Source of the DNA: Yamagishiella unicocca
Lineage: Eukaryota > Chlorophyta > Chlorophyceae > Chlamydomonadales > Volvocaceae
DNA: 64,000 nt
Assembly: GCA_003116995.1 (NCBI GenBank)
Contig: BDSL01000159.1
Span: 62,001-126,000 of the forward strand
Reading direction: 5' to 3'
Of this stretch, positions 49,851 through 62,492 are shown in pieces; the stretch's first letter is position 1, and every line of letters begins with the position of its first letter. The position numbers and the translations under genes were made by a program. The notes beneath the pieces were generated by a model that did not search any database, had not been told where the DNA came from, and saw nothing but the letters and a program-made list of their open reading frames with translations.

Positions 49851-51125
49851 TTATCCCTAGATACTCTATAAATGCATCTATAGCGGGTATTGTGTCTATG
49901 CGGGCGCGGCCCAGGCGGGTGAGGCTAAATTAGGTTGCCACTTGCCAGACCGCGCCCCCAAGCTTGAGGTGTCTTATTGGCTCAAAAGGGTAAAAGGTTA
50001 CGTGGTGCTAATGTAGGCTGACACTTGCACGCTGTCGCCGTTGCCCAACCCAATGCTTCCGAACCCGAATAGCATCCGTACAATGATACAACTTCCCGGA
50101 CTTCTCGTGCGGCAGAAGAATTTTCAATGCCAGAGCCGATTGTCCCAGTAATGCACCTAACCTTTCCTTGCATGCAGTTATCGGTTATACTCTTAAATAT
50201 GTAGAGGGGTGTTTGCAGAATACAAATAGTCGAGGCATATCCTAAAAGCTAACCGAAGCCACTGACATGGAATACATGCTGTGACGCTTTTTGTTCCGGC
50301 GTGGGCTGGGACTTGTATGGGCGATCGCTTTGGCGCAATGCGCGGGCTATGGCTGGCGATCCTCCTGGTAAGATAGTCCAGTCCACACAATCGTTTCATG
50401 AAATGCCACCCTGCCAGGATATGAAATCTGTGCAAACAAGTCAGCACGCACCATCAATTTACCTACCAGCACGAACCATGCTGCCCGTCCTTCCCGATTC
50501 CCGACAACAGGCGTCTTTAAGGATTGGGACCTGGCGCCATGGTTGGGCATTCGGACAACAGCAAGAGGGCGGCGCTGACTTGCAGCGCTCCGAACCGTTG
50601 AGGAAGGAGCGGACGTTTGCCTTAACAGAGCAAGCGCCCATCCACATGCGATGCGCCGTTACGAAGGGGGACTGGTGCCTCAAGTCCCTGGTTCAAGAGG
50701 TACCGCTTGCGGGCCGCGTGTGCACATGCATTCCGCCAGGACAACAGCCCCACGGCGCGCGGGTCAGGAAGCCGTACAAACACGCGAGTGCCAGGGTGCA
50801 CCGCCATAAGCACCCGCGTGCACTATTACCATCATTTTGCAGCTATGGTTAAGGTGTAATGTGAGCACGGCGCTTGCCCACGTGACAGCAACAGCCGCTG
50901 GTTGCACAGCCTTCACCTCCATCAGCACTCGAGGGGCAGCCCCAGCTAGCGCCGTCGCATGGCCGCACAGCGTAGGCCCTTGTACTGCACCCCACCCCAA
51001 CCTAACTCAAACCAACCTAGCCAACCCAACCCGGCCACGACCCGCTTACAAAGGCTTTGGGTCGGCACTGAGCCCTCCGTTGCTGCTGGCGTCCGTTGCT
51101 GCGCTGCCCCCCCTGATCGTAGCCC
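49851..51125. other. Divergent intergenic region between IFT80 and GT47 genes
   Basis: Holds the IFT80 promoter and probably the unresolved 5' exon(s) of the glycosyltransferase gene. A weak hydrophobic stretch around 51050-51120 (frame reading LLLASVAALPPLIVA) could be part of its signal anchor. No other gene is supported. Confidence 0.45.
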
Positions 51126-54100
51126 GTGACGTGGAGACCTGCGCCACGGGGCGACACCGAGTGCCCCGACAACTGCAACAATGTGGGCCGCTGCAATTAC
51201 GACACCGGCTACTGCGACTGCCCAGCAGGCTGGATGGGCCACGGCTGCTTGACGGTGCAAAAGCGACCGTGCACTGTCCGGCAACGGTGCGCGACGCGAG
51301 CGATTACTGCTGCACTTGGCTGGGGGGAGGGTAATTAGCATCGCAGCGTGACGAGTTGGCAGTGTACTGCGATCCGATGCGACGGATCGGCGTGCGGCCT
51401 GCTTGATAGAAGACCTGGTGTGGCAACTCTCGCCACCCTGGCACACCCGGACTGGCCGGCCCTCGCCTATTGTCAGTCCTTGCATCAGCTTGGGAGCTGT
51501 CTGCAATAGGAGTTGTTCCGCCTCTGCCCGCCATGAAGCAGTCGCCCTGCTCTGAGTGGCATGCCAGGATCTGCTGCGGGAGGGACCCGGGCTCTGAGGT
51601 CTGTGTGCGCCGCACCCTTGCTGCAGGTCGCCAGAGGACCGTGACACCTCGCCACTGTCGCATATCGGTCCTGACAAGCGGGACCTGGACTGGCACGTGC
51701 TAGAAACCATATACTCCCGGTGTGGAGGTGCGTGCGTTTGGGACTACTTATTGCGGCCTGACGGCGTGAGCGAATTGGCGTTTCAGGTGTTGACTGCAAA
51801 GCATTCCTATGGTTCCTCCTTCTCTGCTAAACGCCGCTTCGACGTGACCTTGGCCTGAACGTTGGCCTCGACCTGACCTTCCGTGTGGAAGTGTGCCCTT
51901 CCGAAGGGCAGCATTGCTGTCTTGATCATTACCTCCGTTCTCGCGCCGTCCTTCCGTCAGGCGTCTGCGACGATGACACGGCTATATGTTATTGCGACGG
52001 ACCCATGGGTCGCATACCGGCGCCAGAGGGCTCCCCACCCGGCACACCGCCCATTCAGCGTGGGAGGCCTCTGGTGACGTTTCATATGGCGCCGAACACG
52101 GTGAGTGAGCGCCAACAACTAGATACCTGGTTGGGCCGAGAGGACGTCCGGCGTCGCCCTTTTGTCAGCAGATCACCCAGGCACGAAAGCCCCGGAAGCA
52201 GGTCACTGAGATATGGGACGGGAGGTAGAGGCCGTGCATCGGGGCTGTGGGTTGCAGTGGAATGGGCCGGTGTCGACAAGCGGCGTATGCTTCATGCAAG
52301 CTGGTCCTTTGGGCTTGCTGGCGATCGTAACGTTCGGTGGCAATATACCGCGAAGCCGCCAAGACCTCCACGGAAAAAAGACCGTTAATAGCCTAATTTG
52401 ACAACGACGGTTTAATGACGTCGATAAATGTGCTGGTCGGTTGTGGCAGTGCGTCCCAAGGAGGCTGGGCGTCCTTCCCTCGTCTCACTTCTTAACCACA
52501 ACCTGCCGGCCGGCCTCGGTGCGGCCTGTGCCCCTGAATCGCCTGCACCGCAGGCATGGGACGGCAGCAAGGCATTCGGGGAACAAACGTATGACAACGT
52601 TTACGGCCCTCAGGGCTACTGCAACGTAAGCAAGCCCACCTGGGAGGCATCCTGCGGCCTCGACGACCTGGGCGGCCCCTTCTGCGACCAACCCATTGAG
52701 GCGTTCTGCCCAGGCGCATGCAGCGGCCACGGCCGCTGCAACCTAGGGTTTTGCGTGTAAGTGGGGTTTCGTGCAACAGGTGATGGTTGGCACAGTCGGT
52801 TTCCAGGAAGCCTGGGTTTGGGGGTAAGTTAGGAATAAGCTAGGACGATGATGTCGCAAGTCGGAGGAGCGGCGACTTGCTTTTATGGTGTCCAGAGGCG
52901 GCCATAGCGGCGTTGCGCCTGCTGAGATCGCGCCCGAGGTGTGAAAGGTTTCATTTGTGGGGAAGGTCCCTTTGTTTTTGGGAGAAGTCCCCTGCGCCTC
53001 TGCCGGCACACTCCTCACCGACGGCTTTGGGCGCACCCCCAACCCCTGCCGCAGGTGTGACGAAGGGTACTACGGCCACGACTGCGCACGACGAAGGGCG
53101 GGCATGCCGCTGCTGCCCAGCATGATCCCCACGAAGCCTTGGTTGGCGTCTAGTGTCCGCGAGCCCCCTGCGGCGATGGAGCCGCCGCCCAAAGCCACAC
53201 GCAAACGGCCGCTCGTCTACGTGTACGACTTGGAGCCGCTCTACCAGAGCAAAATCCTCCAATACAGGTGCTCCTCGCATAGCCGGCATGGGCGCTGGAC
53301 GGGGTTGGTCCATGGCGGGGGGAGGGGGCAGCAAGGAAACCTGTGGAAACGATGCGTTGGAGAAAGGAGTGGCTGGGAGGGCAAGGGCCCGCGAGTGTGC
53401 GCCACTGGGGATCTCGATGTACGAGGAGGGGGGAGTTGCTCGAGCTGTAAGGGTCTGGACAGATTGACGTCTTCGACGCCCGGCCGCGCAATATGACAAC
53501 ACCTTTTTGTTGCAGTTCTGCTAACCTTGTCTGTTGCCGGCCCGGCCCCGCAAGGGGGTCCCCCAAGCCGCCCCAGTCTACTGTTAACGCGCCGAACCCC
53601 TGAGGGTGCAACCCTTCGAAACCCCTCTCGCATTCTTACGGCCCAACCGCGCCCAGGGTTTCTCCACCCTGGTGCGTCCATCGCCGTCACGATTTTCCAA
53701 ACAACATCAGTGTGTGGTCCGACATGTGGGTCTACGCCGCCGACACACTGGTACACGAGCTGCTGCTAATAAGCGAACACCGGACATTCAACCCGGACGA
53801 GGTTGGTGGTTGGAGTTGCCGTACTAACCATTTTGTTTCTCGCAAAGCGTCAAGCAGGACTACTCGCATTTGTTGCTAACAAATCACATGCTTGGGCAAT
53901 TATTAGTTGGTTTGTGGCTTCGTGGTGACCATTTCGGCACGCTTGGCATCCATCCATGACTTTAACCGTCCTTTTCCCGGTACCACGTAACCCCCCAGGC
54001 GGACTTTTTCTACGTGCCGCATGCCGCCTCCTGCTTACCCTTCCCCATTGGTGCGCGGCTTTATCGGCGGAAGGTTGGAAACCGGGGATTTTATCCTAGC

Positions 54101-57100
54101 AAGCTGCCGCTGAGAGTCAATCCTGATTAGGCAGTAGCGTCGAGTGCTGCCGCCCGTCAGCCTCCGAGTGGTACAGCCCCGTCATTCGACAACACCTTCC
54201 CTGTCGGGTACACGGAAGGCGGTGCGGCAGTTGCTGGCAACCCCTGCCGTTACCTCATTGATTTACCTGGTTGGACCATTCCTGATGATATGTGCCAATG
54301 CAAATGTGCCTCCTTGCTGTGCTCGAAACGTATTTCCTGCGCAGGCAGCTGGGCGGACTTCCCCTGGTTCTTGGGTCCGGGAGGTGAGCAGGGAGGGGAG
54401 TGCACAACAAGGCCGCCGGGGCCACGCGCAACGTCACATTTCCCTGGCTGGCCCTGGCCGCTACTGAGCGCGATGAGCCTGGGTGCTTGTCGCTAGGGTC
54501 CAGTTCGGGGAGTCCTTGGTGTGATACGGCCCAATAGGAGAGCATGTAGGCCAAGGGCATTTGGAGCAGGCCTTACAGGCGGTGCAGGCCCTGGATGCCG
54601 TTGGGTTATCATGGCCCATCGCTTTGAGTTCCCGTTCGGTCCTCGTCCCGTACGGATCCCGTCCCGTCTCGCGGATCTCGGCCAAAATGATCCTCATGGT
54701 GCTGGTCCTCTAGGTCCACGTATCCGCCAGATGGTCAACATGCTCATCGAGACAGTTGAGTGGATCGACAAGACGTATCCTTTTTGGAAGCGGCGAGGGG
54801 GCCGCGACCACATATGGCTGTTCACGCACGACGAGGGCGCGTGCTGGGCGCCGAACGAGCTCATCAACTCGACGTGGCTGACGCACTGGGGCCGAATGGA
54901 TCCGGATCACAAGTGAGTGGTTGGCGGTGGTTGGCAGTGGTGAAGGTGGTTGAAGGTAGTGTGAGGACTGTTAACCTAAAGAGATGCCCATGCTCCTTCG
55001 AATACCGAGGTCACCTTCCTGATAACAAGGGCAACTCTCTGGCACACAGGTGGCACGGGTATGGGCCAACGGGTATGAGCATCGTTCGTATCCGAAACGT
55101 CTAAGCAAGCAAAATGCGTGTATTGTTCACCTGCGTAAACCCTTCGTACCATGTTTATGGTGTGTTTCAGAGTAAGCAGCGCTTGCGGTCGCATGCTTGT
55201 ATCTCACTGCCCTTCGCCTCGCTTCCAAGGTTCATCATTACAACCAATTCAAGTGCGATGCCATGGTGACGCCTGCTTGCTGCAACCGAGCCCCCACTGC
55301 CCCTGGCCTCCGACGCTGCGTCCGGAAGCCGCAACGGTGCCCCTACTGCACTGCACCTCGCCCCGCCCCGTCCCGCCCTCAGAAGCAACACCGGCTTCAT
55401 GGCCGACCGTTACGACCACGACTTCAAAAGCTGGCAGCAGCCGGAGGGCTTCGTAGAGCGAATAAAAGGGCACCCATGCTACGACCCGAACAAGGTGGGT
55501 TGCGGCCCGTGCTCCCATCGTGAGTTCGGTATCGTCACGGGGCAGGGGCACAGGGCAGGGTCTGCTACGGCTTCGGGGGAACGGGGGCGGGAGGAGGGAG
55601 GATGAGGCATGCCGATGGCCGGGGCCTGCTTCTCCTGCGGGACGGTATGGCGTAAAGCTGCTGCAGCAATAACGCACAAGAGGCGTACACCGAGGGGGTG
55701 GATTGCCGTCGTGCGCCGGCCGTCGTGCGTGCATCAGCGCGCGTGACTGGGAAAACACGTCGTCCGAAGGGGCCAGGGCAGCCGCTGTTCAAGCCGCGAG
55801 CTTGCCCACTCCTAAACTCGCCCCAAAACCCGCTTGCGATGTGTTGTAACTGCTGCGCCGCAACCGTCTCCCGGCCTTGTATGCCGTACAGGACCTGGTC
55901 ATCCCGGCCTTCAAGCAGCCCAATCACTACCGCCAGAGCCCGCTGTCCGGCGCGACGTCTCGGCCGCGAGGTACGTATCGGGATACCCTACCGCGACGAC
56001 AACACTTGGGGCTGTAGCACGGGCTGGAGGCTGCAGCTCAGATGGCCTTGCGGTGCATCAGGGTCCGCGGTTCAGGAATGCAAGGTCACGCGTCCTCCTA
56101 CTGAAATGGCTGGACGCGACGCCATCGAGCAGCATGTACTACCGTTGTAAGGCTACTTCAAGTTTATGGTGCCCTTCTGCATGCTATGGTTCGGTCCATA
56201 CGATGCACCAAGTCCTCGCCCCCGCCCTTGGCGGCGCCCCGTAGATATATTCTTCTTCTTCCGAGGTGACGTCGGCAAGAGACGCCTGCATATGTACAGC
56301 CGTGGGGTGCGGCAAAAGGTGTGACCAGCGTGAGCGCGCGTGACGGGGAGCTGTGACCCGGCGTCCGTGCCCCCTGCATACGGTACGGCATGGCACGACA
56401 TTTCCGCGATTATTACTCGAGAGCGGACTGGCCAGCTTACGCGTGGCGCATGACTTGTAGCTTTGCCCGTTAGCAATGACCTATTCGCAATGCCTTGTGT
56501 GCAACCCTGCTCCCTCAGGTCTACAACCTGGCGACGCAAGAGGGCTGGAAGGACAAGCATAAGGTCTTGATCGGTGACGGTATGGACGTCCAGGGCGATT
56601 ACTCCGACCTGCTGTCCCGCTCGGTATTCTGCTTGGTGGCGGCGGGTGAGTGCATTCGGCGCTTTGATGCCAGGGGGCCAGAGGGTAATGGCACACAGGG
56701 CGTGCGAGCCCTTTGTTGCGCCTCGGCTTGCTCCCGAACCCCGACTCGCGCTCGGCATGCAGGTCGATCCTTCCAAGCACGATACCGTAGGTGCAGTACG
56801 CCATGAGATCAAAGTGGGCCGCATTTGCACCCTGTAGCGTTACGTTCAGGGTGTTTAAAAAGCCGTTGGTCAGGCGGGGTCTAGCGGGTGAAACTCCCTG
56901 TCTGTTATGTTCTCGCGAACGACAGCGCCAACCCCTTGAACCGAACCTGCCCGGATTCGCGAGGGCCATGCCCTCAACACCGCGGCCTCGCTCCGTCGTC
57001 ATGTGTTCCCACCCTCCGTCTACGGGCCGCATCCGCAGGTTTCTCGGTAGCCAACCCAAGTTCTCCGGCATGCGCACTCAAACGCATGTCATCTGTTCGC

Positions 57101-57827
57101 CAGCTATTTTCCTCCCTCCGTTTCCTATGTCGTGTAACCGGGTCTACTCGCCACACACCCCTCCGAGCCCGCAGGTGACGGCTGGTCCGCTCGCCTGGAG
57201 GACGCCATCACGCACGGCTGCATCCCAGTCATCATCATCGACAACGTGCACGTGGTGTTCGAGTCCATCCTGGACATTGAGTCCTTCTCGGTCCGCGTCG
57301 CGGAGGCCGACGTACCTCACATCCTGGAGATCCTGCAGGCCATCCCGGCGCGCAAGATCCGGGCAAAGCAGGCGCATCTGGGTCACATATGGCACAGGTG
57401 CGGACGACCGCGGGCCTACCGCCCCGGCTGGCGCTACCGTATTGCGTACTGAGGACCGTCATCGGTCAAAAGCGCTGCTTGTCCGGTGGCTCTCCCTGTC
57501 TGCCCTGTGGACATGAGCCCCCTCTGCCTGCGCTGCTCAGTATTGAGCCAGCTGCCCACCCACCCCGTATTTCGTGATTCAAATCCTGCCAGGTACCGTT
57601 ATGCATCTCTGCCTGGTTTAGCGTCCGAGGTGCGTGCGCTCATGGAAAGGAACGAGGGGGGTGTTGGGAAGCCCCCGCCCCCAGCTGCCGGTGCTGATGC
57701 CTCGGATGATGCGGAAGCGGCGCAGGACGTCCACTTCCCCCGGCCATTCCGGGGCGAGCCCTCCGTGGATGACGCCTTCGCTACGATAATGCAGTGGCTG
57801 CACTCGCGCATTCCGCACACTCGATGA
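51126..57827 (+). CDS. Exostosin-like GT47 glycosyltransferase with EGF-like modules
   Basis: Resolved exons are approximately 51126-51270, about 51885-52100, then 52554-52756, 53055-53267, 53711-53801, 53999-54050, 54345-54383, 54714-54912, 55383-55494, 55892-55970, 56245-56318, 56519-56645, 57175-57397 and 57593-57827. From 52554 onward the phases are consistent. N-terminal part: EGF-like CPDNCNNVGRCNYDTGYCDC, the algal linker PEGSPPGTPPIQRGRP, then a second EGF-like module split across exons (CSGHGRCNLGFCVCDEGYYG). Catalytic exostosin domain: VYVYDLEPLY, ADFFYVPHAASCLP, WADFPWFLGPGGPRIRQMVN, HIWLFTHDEGACWAP, FFFFRGDVGKRRLHMYSRG, SRSVFCLVAAGDGWSARLED, HGCIPVIIIDNVHVVFE. Such enzymes are type II Golgi proteins transferring sugars to wall or matrix glycans; the exact sugar is unknown. 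The 5' end and the first intron are unresolved. Confidence 0.85.
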
Positions 57828-58624
57828 TGAATGGTGCGGACCCGCAGATGAACGTCAGGTGTTGCGGCACTAAGACCATCCATGGTTCTGGTGGTAGTTG
57901 GGGTGGGAAGCTAGCACGACAGTGTGCTCATGCCAGGCGGAAGGGCTGCTGAGAGGACGAATGGGAGCACCCTGTTGCCCAAACGGTCATCACGTGATGC
58001 GAGCCAAAATAGGCGTCGACGCTGCGTATGCGGGTGGGTGCGTCGGGCGAATTGTTTGTATTTGCGGCGGTGGCTATTGGTTTAGGCTGAGCTAGAGGAG
58101 TCATCGCGAAGCTTGCATGTCAGTCACCGTCCCGGGCTCTTACGCACGCAACCACGGCGTCAAATATGATTGTCGAGAACGCGCTGTCAAGAACGCCACG
58201 ACTTGTTTTCGCACATGGAGACAGGTGGGCTGGGCGGCACTATTTGGGGCCGGCTTACCGACCGGCGCGACCTGCGCATATCCGACGTTGTGACCTTGTG
58301 GTATGACGCTGTGGGCTTTCGTTGTGACCTTGTAATATGACACTGTGGGCTTTCGTTGCCAGGTAAAACCTCGGTCAACGGAAGTACGATGTAATAGTAA
58401 GCGAGGGGTGGATCGGTCGTCTGCAGGCTACCGATAATAGCCTGAACGCCAACTTGCGCCCTGCTTGAGACGTTAGTGTACGGATTCCTTGGGAGCCCAC
58501 GGCTACGTTAAGTCGTCACATGCGCAATTTATGCGCGCACGTGTTGCCATCGCGCTGTTCCTTTTGGATGCCTGGTCGTCTACAACGAACGTTCTGGTGC
58601 ATGGCCCCAATGAGCCATGAGCGA
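57828..58624. other. GT47 3' UTR and flank
   Basis: Likely 3' UTR to about 58350, with TGTAA at 58331-58335 and again at 58390-58394. Includes a local direct repeat, TATGACGCTGTGGGCTTTCGTTG at about 58302-58324 and TATGACACTGTGGGCTTTCG at about 58336-58355. No gene. Confidence 0.5.
58331..58335 (+). terminator. TGTAA poly(A) signal, GT47 gene
   Basis: First TGTAA on the sense strand after the stop at 57827, about 500 nt downstream; another copy is at 58390. Confidence 0.5.
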
Positions 58625-58660
58625 CTTGTTCGGGTCCATGCATCGATGCAGCGACGGGCC

Positions 58661-59304
58661 TACGCCTGAGTGCGTGAGAGGAGGAGCGCCCACCTGTCCG
58701 CAGACTCCCCAAGCAATCTGAAGCGGCAAGCGTGTGTGTGCGAGCTTAGGTGGCTTGGCTCGCGCGTGGGTGCGTTGCTTTGGGACGCTCTCTGCTGCCT
58801 AAGACCTTTGTCCTGAGAGGAGTGCATGTGTGTATGTGCATCAGACGCTCTGGCTCTGCTGGGTGCTGGATCGCTGTGCCAGAGCGCTGTGCATTCACAT
58901 TCCCCGTGCCTCCGTTCTACCTGTAGCTGCCACCCCGCCGCTTGTATGTGGCAACTGAAACGGTGGTCACCACACGCGCCTTTAGTTCATTGTCGTCATC
59001 ACTGCCCAATGTGCTGCAAGCCAGCGGACTAACGCCCCCCCTTCGCTCCCCCTTTATGTGCGCGCGCCCAGAGTGTCTCGCGGGTGCAGCAGGGTGACAG
59101 CAGGGGCCAAAAGGTGCTTTGACAGATCGTCACCAGGGGTTCGCACGTGGTCCCCCACCGTACTATTGATCTGGCCCAATGGTGCTTACGTGCCCAGTGC
59201 TGATGGGATGGGCGGTTTTCACCATGGTATGAACGATCCATGACATTATAGCACTTCGCAAGGCACTTGTTCGGGTCCATGCGTCGGTGCAGCGACGGGC
59301 CTAC
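58661..59304 (+). repeat. 644-bp tandem-array unit, copy 1
   Basis: Begins TACGCCTGAGTGCGTGAGAG and ends GCAGCGACGGGCCTAC. It is preceded at 58625-58660 by the last 36 bp of another unit, so the array is head to tail. The intact copy supplies the empty site for the LINE insertion found in copy 2. No coding frame is supported. Confidence 0.85.
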
Positions 59305-61195
59305 CATCGCCACCGCTCCCGGGGTGCCTCGCCCCTCCCCTTCTCCCCCGCCCCCTGCCCTCGCTGGCCTTCGGATCGTGCCCGCTGCGGTGGCGCTGGG
59401 CATCCCCTTCACCAATCCGCCTGCCGCCCCCGTCCTCGATTGGGCGTCACGGATGTCGGAGGCCCGCCGCCGTCTCCAAAAGATCTCCCGCATGGCCCTG
59501 TCGATGTTCGGCCGTGCCACTGCGGCTGCAGCTTATGCTCTCCATATGGCGACGTACCACATGGAGCACTCGGGGCTGCCGCCGGCGGAGGTCCTTGCTG
59601 GCATCATGGCCCTTGTCGCAAAGCTGGTGGATCGGGAGCTAGGCCCTGATGACGCCCAGCGCCGTTTCACTGGTGTTCCCCTCCGCCTGCTCTCCGGTCA
59701 TCCCACCATCGGCGGCTTCGGTGTACTGCCCCTTCGGCTGCATGTCCTCAGCCGGCATGCCAAGTGGAGCCTGACGGTCGCCCGCTCCGCGCTGCAGCCC
59801 CCGGCTGCCCGCGCGCCGTGGATCCGGATTGCGGTCTCCTTCCTCTCTACCCTCCACCCTGCCTTCCGCCCGCTGGCCGTCACCACAGCTCGCCCGGATG
59901 GCCCGTGGCTCGGCGCCCCCTTAAGCTTGCCCCCGGACATCCACCGGCTTGCCACGAGCCTCGGTCACCTCCCCCCCCTGTCTGACGTCGCGGACCCCCC
60001 CCTGGAGCCGGGCGTCTGGTGCTTCAACGCGCCGCTGTGGGGCAACCCGCTCCTGCCCAACGCGGGGGCGCCGGGCCGGCGGCCGGGGTTGGAGGCTATC
60101 CATGGCCCCCTCACCATGTGCCGCCGCCTGCTGACCGTCGGCGACGCCGTCCGGGTGCAGGACGCTATGACCGCGTTTGAGGTGGAGCGCGCCCATGCCC
60201 TGGCGACGACGCCGGGCATGGCCATCTTCAGCCGGCTGGCTGAGCGCTGGACGACGCTCGTACGGCACGAGCTGGCGCCCTCCGAGCTGGCCATGGGTGC
60301 GCTCCAAGATCGCATCGCGGCGCGGGCTGCGGTGGCCGCTCTCCTTTCTGACATCTCGCCCGCGTGGCTCGCTGCTGCTCGCCTGGCGCCCGATGGCCCC
60401 GCCCCGCCGTCGCCTGACGAGGTGGATGCTCTCCTCCTTGCTCGTCTGGGGTGGCGGCTGGGTGTGGACGCCGTGCTGCCCCTCACCTCCTTCACCGTCA
60501 AGCTGGGCACCCTGCTCCAGGCGGCGGAACTGGAGCGCCCCAGGCAGGCCTGTCATGCGGCGTATGTGCGGGAGGCGCTCGGGCTGTCCCCTGCTGTGGC
60601 TGCCACGCCCGAGGCGGCCCTTGTGGCGTTACGCGCGGTATGGCGGCGGTTGTGGAAGCGTCTTAAGTGGGAGCCGCGGTGGAAGGAGGTCCTCTGGCGG
60701 CTGGCGGTTGACGGGGTGCCCATGCCGGGCTCCTCTCACCTCCCGCTGGTCCCACCCGAACCGTGTGCTTGCGGCTGTTACCCCGCTGCAGCGGGTGTGG
60801 CCGAGTCGCCGCGCTTGCATCACTTTTGGTCTTGCCCCCTCGTCCGCCCGCTCTGGGATGAACTGGAAGTCTGCTGTGGGTGCGGGGTCACGCGTGAGCA
60901 TGTGTGGTTGTGTGTGTCGCCGGATCCGACCACTGTGCTGCAGTGTGTGTGGGATGTGGTGGCGTTGGCGGCGCTCAACGCGATGGAGTGGGCGCGCCGG
61001 TACATACACTCTCATCGGCTCTCCGGCACCACCCTCCCTGCTGCTATGCGTTCTGGCCTCCTTGCTAAGTTCTGGGCCTTGCTGCGGGACTTTGCGGGCT
61101 TGGGTTTGCCCCGCAAGGACTGGGGTGACGTGGGGGTGGACCACCCATTTTTGTTCGTAACCGGGGGTCGGCTCATGTGCGCCGTGCCGCCCTAG
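59305..61195 (+). pseudogene. LINE ORF2 C-terminal remnant (post-RT region and zinc-finger domain)
   Basis: About 630 codons are open to the TAG at 61193-61195. Residues near the start (ARRRLQKISRMALSMFGRAT, AAYALHMATYHMEHSGLP) resemble the segment just after the reverse-transcriptase domain in plant and algal L1-like LINEs. The C-terminal part has the zinc-binding RT-associated pattern CACGCYPAA...HHFWSCPLVRPLWDEL. The endonuclease and RT catalytic blocks are missing, because the copy is 5'-truncated. The open frame can be extended to an ATG at 59267, but those first 13 codons lie in the adjacent 644-bp unit, so the apparent 642-aa protein is chimeric. Confidence 0.78.
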
Positions 61196-61549
61196 CTAGC
61201 TTGCCTTGGCTGCTGTTTGTTCTTTCGTTCTTTCTTTCCTGGTGCCACCTTTGCTGGTTCGAGATACGAGTGGTGCGGGTGATGGGCAGGTGAGCCAATG
61301 GGGGCTTTTGTGGTGGTTTTGACGCGTAAGGGTGGCCTGCATGGGGCCGTGTCCTGCCGTCGCTTGTGCTGACTTTGCATGATGCTGTTTGCCTGCTGTT
61401 GCCCGTACCCGACCTTGGTTCCGTGTCTCTTCCGCAGTGCTTTCCCGCCGGGATAAGGGCGGGTGCCGCCTGTCGTGCGGCCACTGTAACGCGGTCTCTC
61501 TCTCTCTCTACACCTCGACGGGCCACTGTAACGCGGTCTCTCTCTCTCT

Positions 61550-62009
61550 ACACCTCCCGCTGGTCCCACCCGAACCGTGTGCTTGCGGCTGTTACCCCGC
61601 TGCAGCGGGTGTGGCCGAGTCGCCGCGCTTGCATCACTTTTGGTCTTGCCCCCTCGTCCGCCCGCTCTGGGATGAACTGGAAGTCTGCTGTGGGTGCGGG
61701 GTCACGCGTGAGCATGTGTGGTTGTGTGTGTCGCCGGATCCGACCACTGTGCTGCAGTGTGTGTGGGATGTGGTGGCGTTGGCGGCGCTCAACGCGATGG
61801 AGTGGGCGCGCCGGTACATACACTCTCATCGGCTCTCCGGCACCACCCTCCCTGCTGCTATGCGTTCTGGCCTCCTTGCTAAGTTCTGGGCCTTGCTGCG
61901 GGACTTTGCGGGCTTGGGTTTGCCCCGCAAGGACTGGGGTGACGTGGGGGTGGACCACCCATTTTTGTTCGTAACCGGGGGTCGGCTCATGTGCGCCGTG
62001 CCGCCCTAG
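61550..62009 (+). pseudogene. Second LINE family 1 ORF fragment (zinc-finger end)
   Basis: Nearly identical to 60738-61195: begins at CCCGCTGGTCCCACC, covers the HHFWSCP zinc-finger motif and ends at the same stop. It joins directly to the (TC)n tail of the copy before it. An upstream ATG at 61389 runs through the preceding 3' UTR and is not meaningful. Confidence 0.8.
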
Positions 62010-62492
62010 CTAGCCTGCCTTGGCTGCTGTTTGTTCTTTCGTTCTTTCTTTCCTGGTGCCACCTTTGCTGGTTCGAGATACGAGTGGTGCGGGTGATGGG
62101 CAGGTGAGCCAATGGGGGCTTTTGTGGTGGTTTTGACGCGTAAGGGTGGCCTGCATGGGGCCGTGTCCTGCCGTCGCTTGTGCTGACTTTGCATGATGCT
62201 GTTTGCCTGCTGTTGCCCGTACCCGACCTTGGTTCCGTGTCTCTTCCGCAGTGCTTTCCCGCCGGGATAAGGGCGGGTGCCGCCTGTCGTGCGGCCACTG
62301 TAACGCGGTCTCTCTCTCTCTCTCTACGCCTGAGTGCGTGAGAGGAGGAGCGCCCACCTGTCCGCAGACTCCCCAAGCAATCTGAAGCGGCAAGCGTGTG
62401 TGTGCGAGCTTAGGTGGCTTGGCTCGCGCGTGGGTGCGTTGCTTTGGGACGCTCTCTGCTGCCTAAGACCTTTGTCCTGAGAGGAGTGCATG

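Larger units (their letters stand above)
59305..62324 (+). mobile_element. LINE family 1, 5'-truncated, with duplicated 3' part
   Basis: Inserted at the boundary of two 644-bp units: the left flank ends GGGCCTAC (59304) and the right flank resumes TACGCCTGAG (62325), giving a 3-4 bp target-site duplication. It contains the end of the LINE ORF (59305-61195), a 3' UTR (61196-61500) and the terminal sequence GGCCACTGTAACGCGG plus (TC)n. A short repeat of that tail follows, then a second 3' fragment (about 61550-62009 coding, 62010-62324 UTR and tail) nearly identical to the first. The double 3' end suggests two overlapping events or template jumping. Confidence 0.8.

Noticed and set aside
61389..62009. 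206-codon ORF with an RT zinc-finger end
   Set aside because: Its N-terminal half is the 3' UTR and (TC)n tail of the preceding LINE copy, so it is a fusion of repeat fragments.
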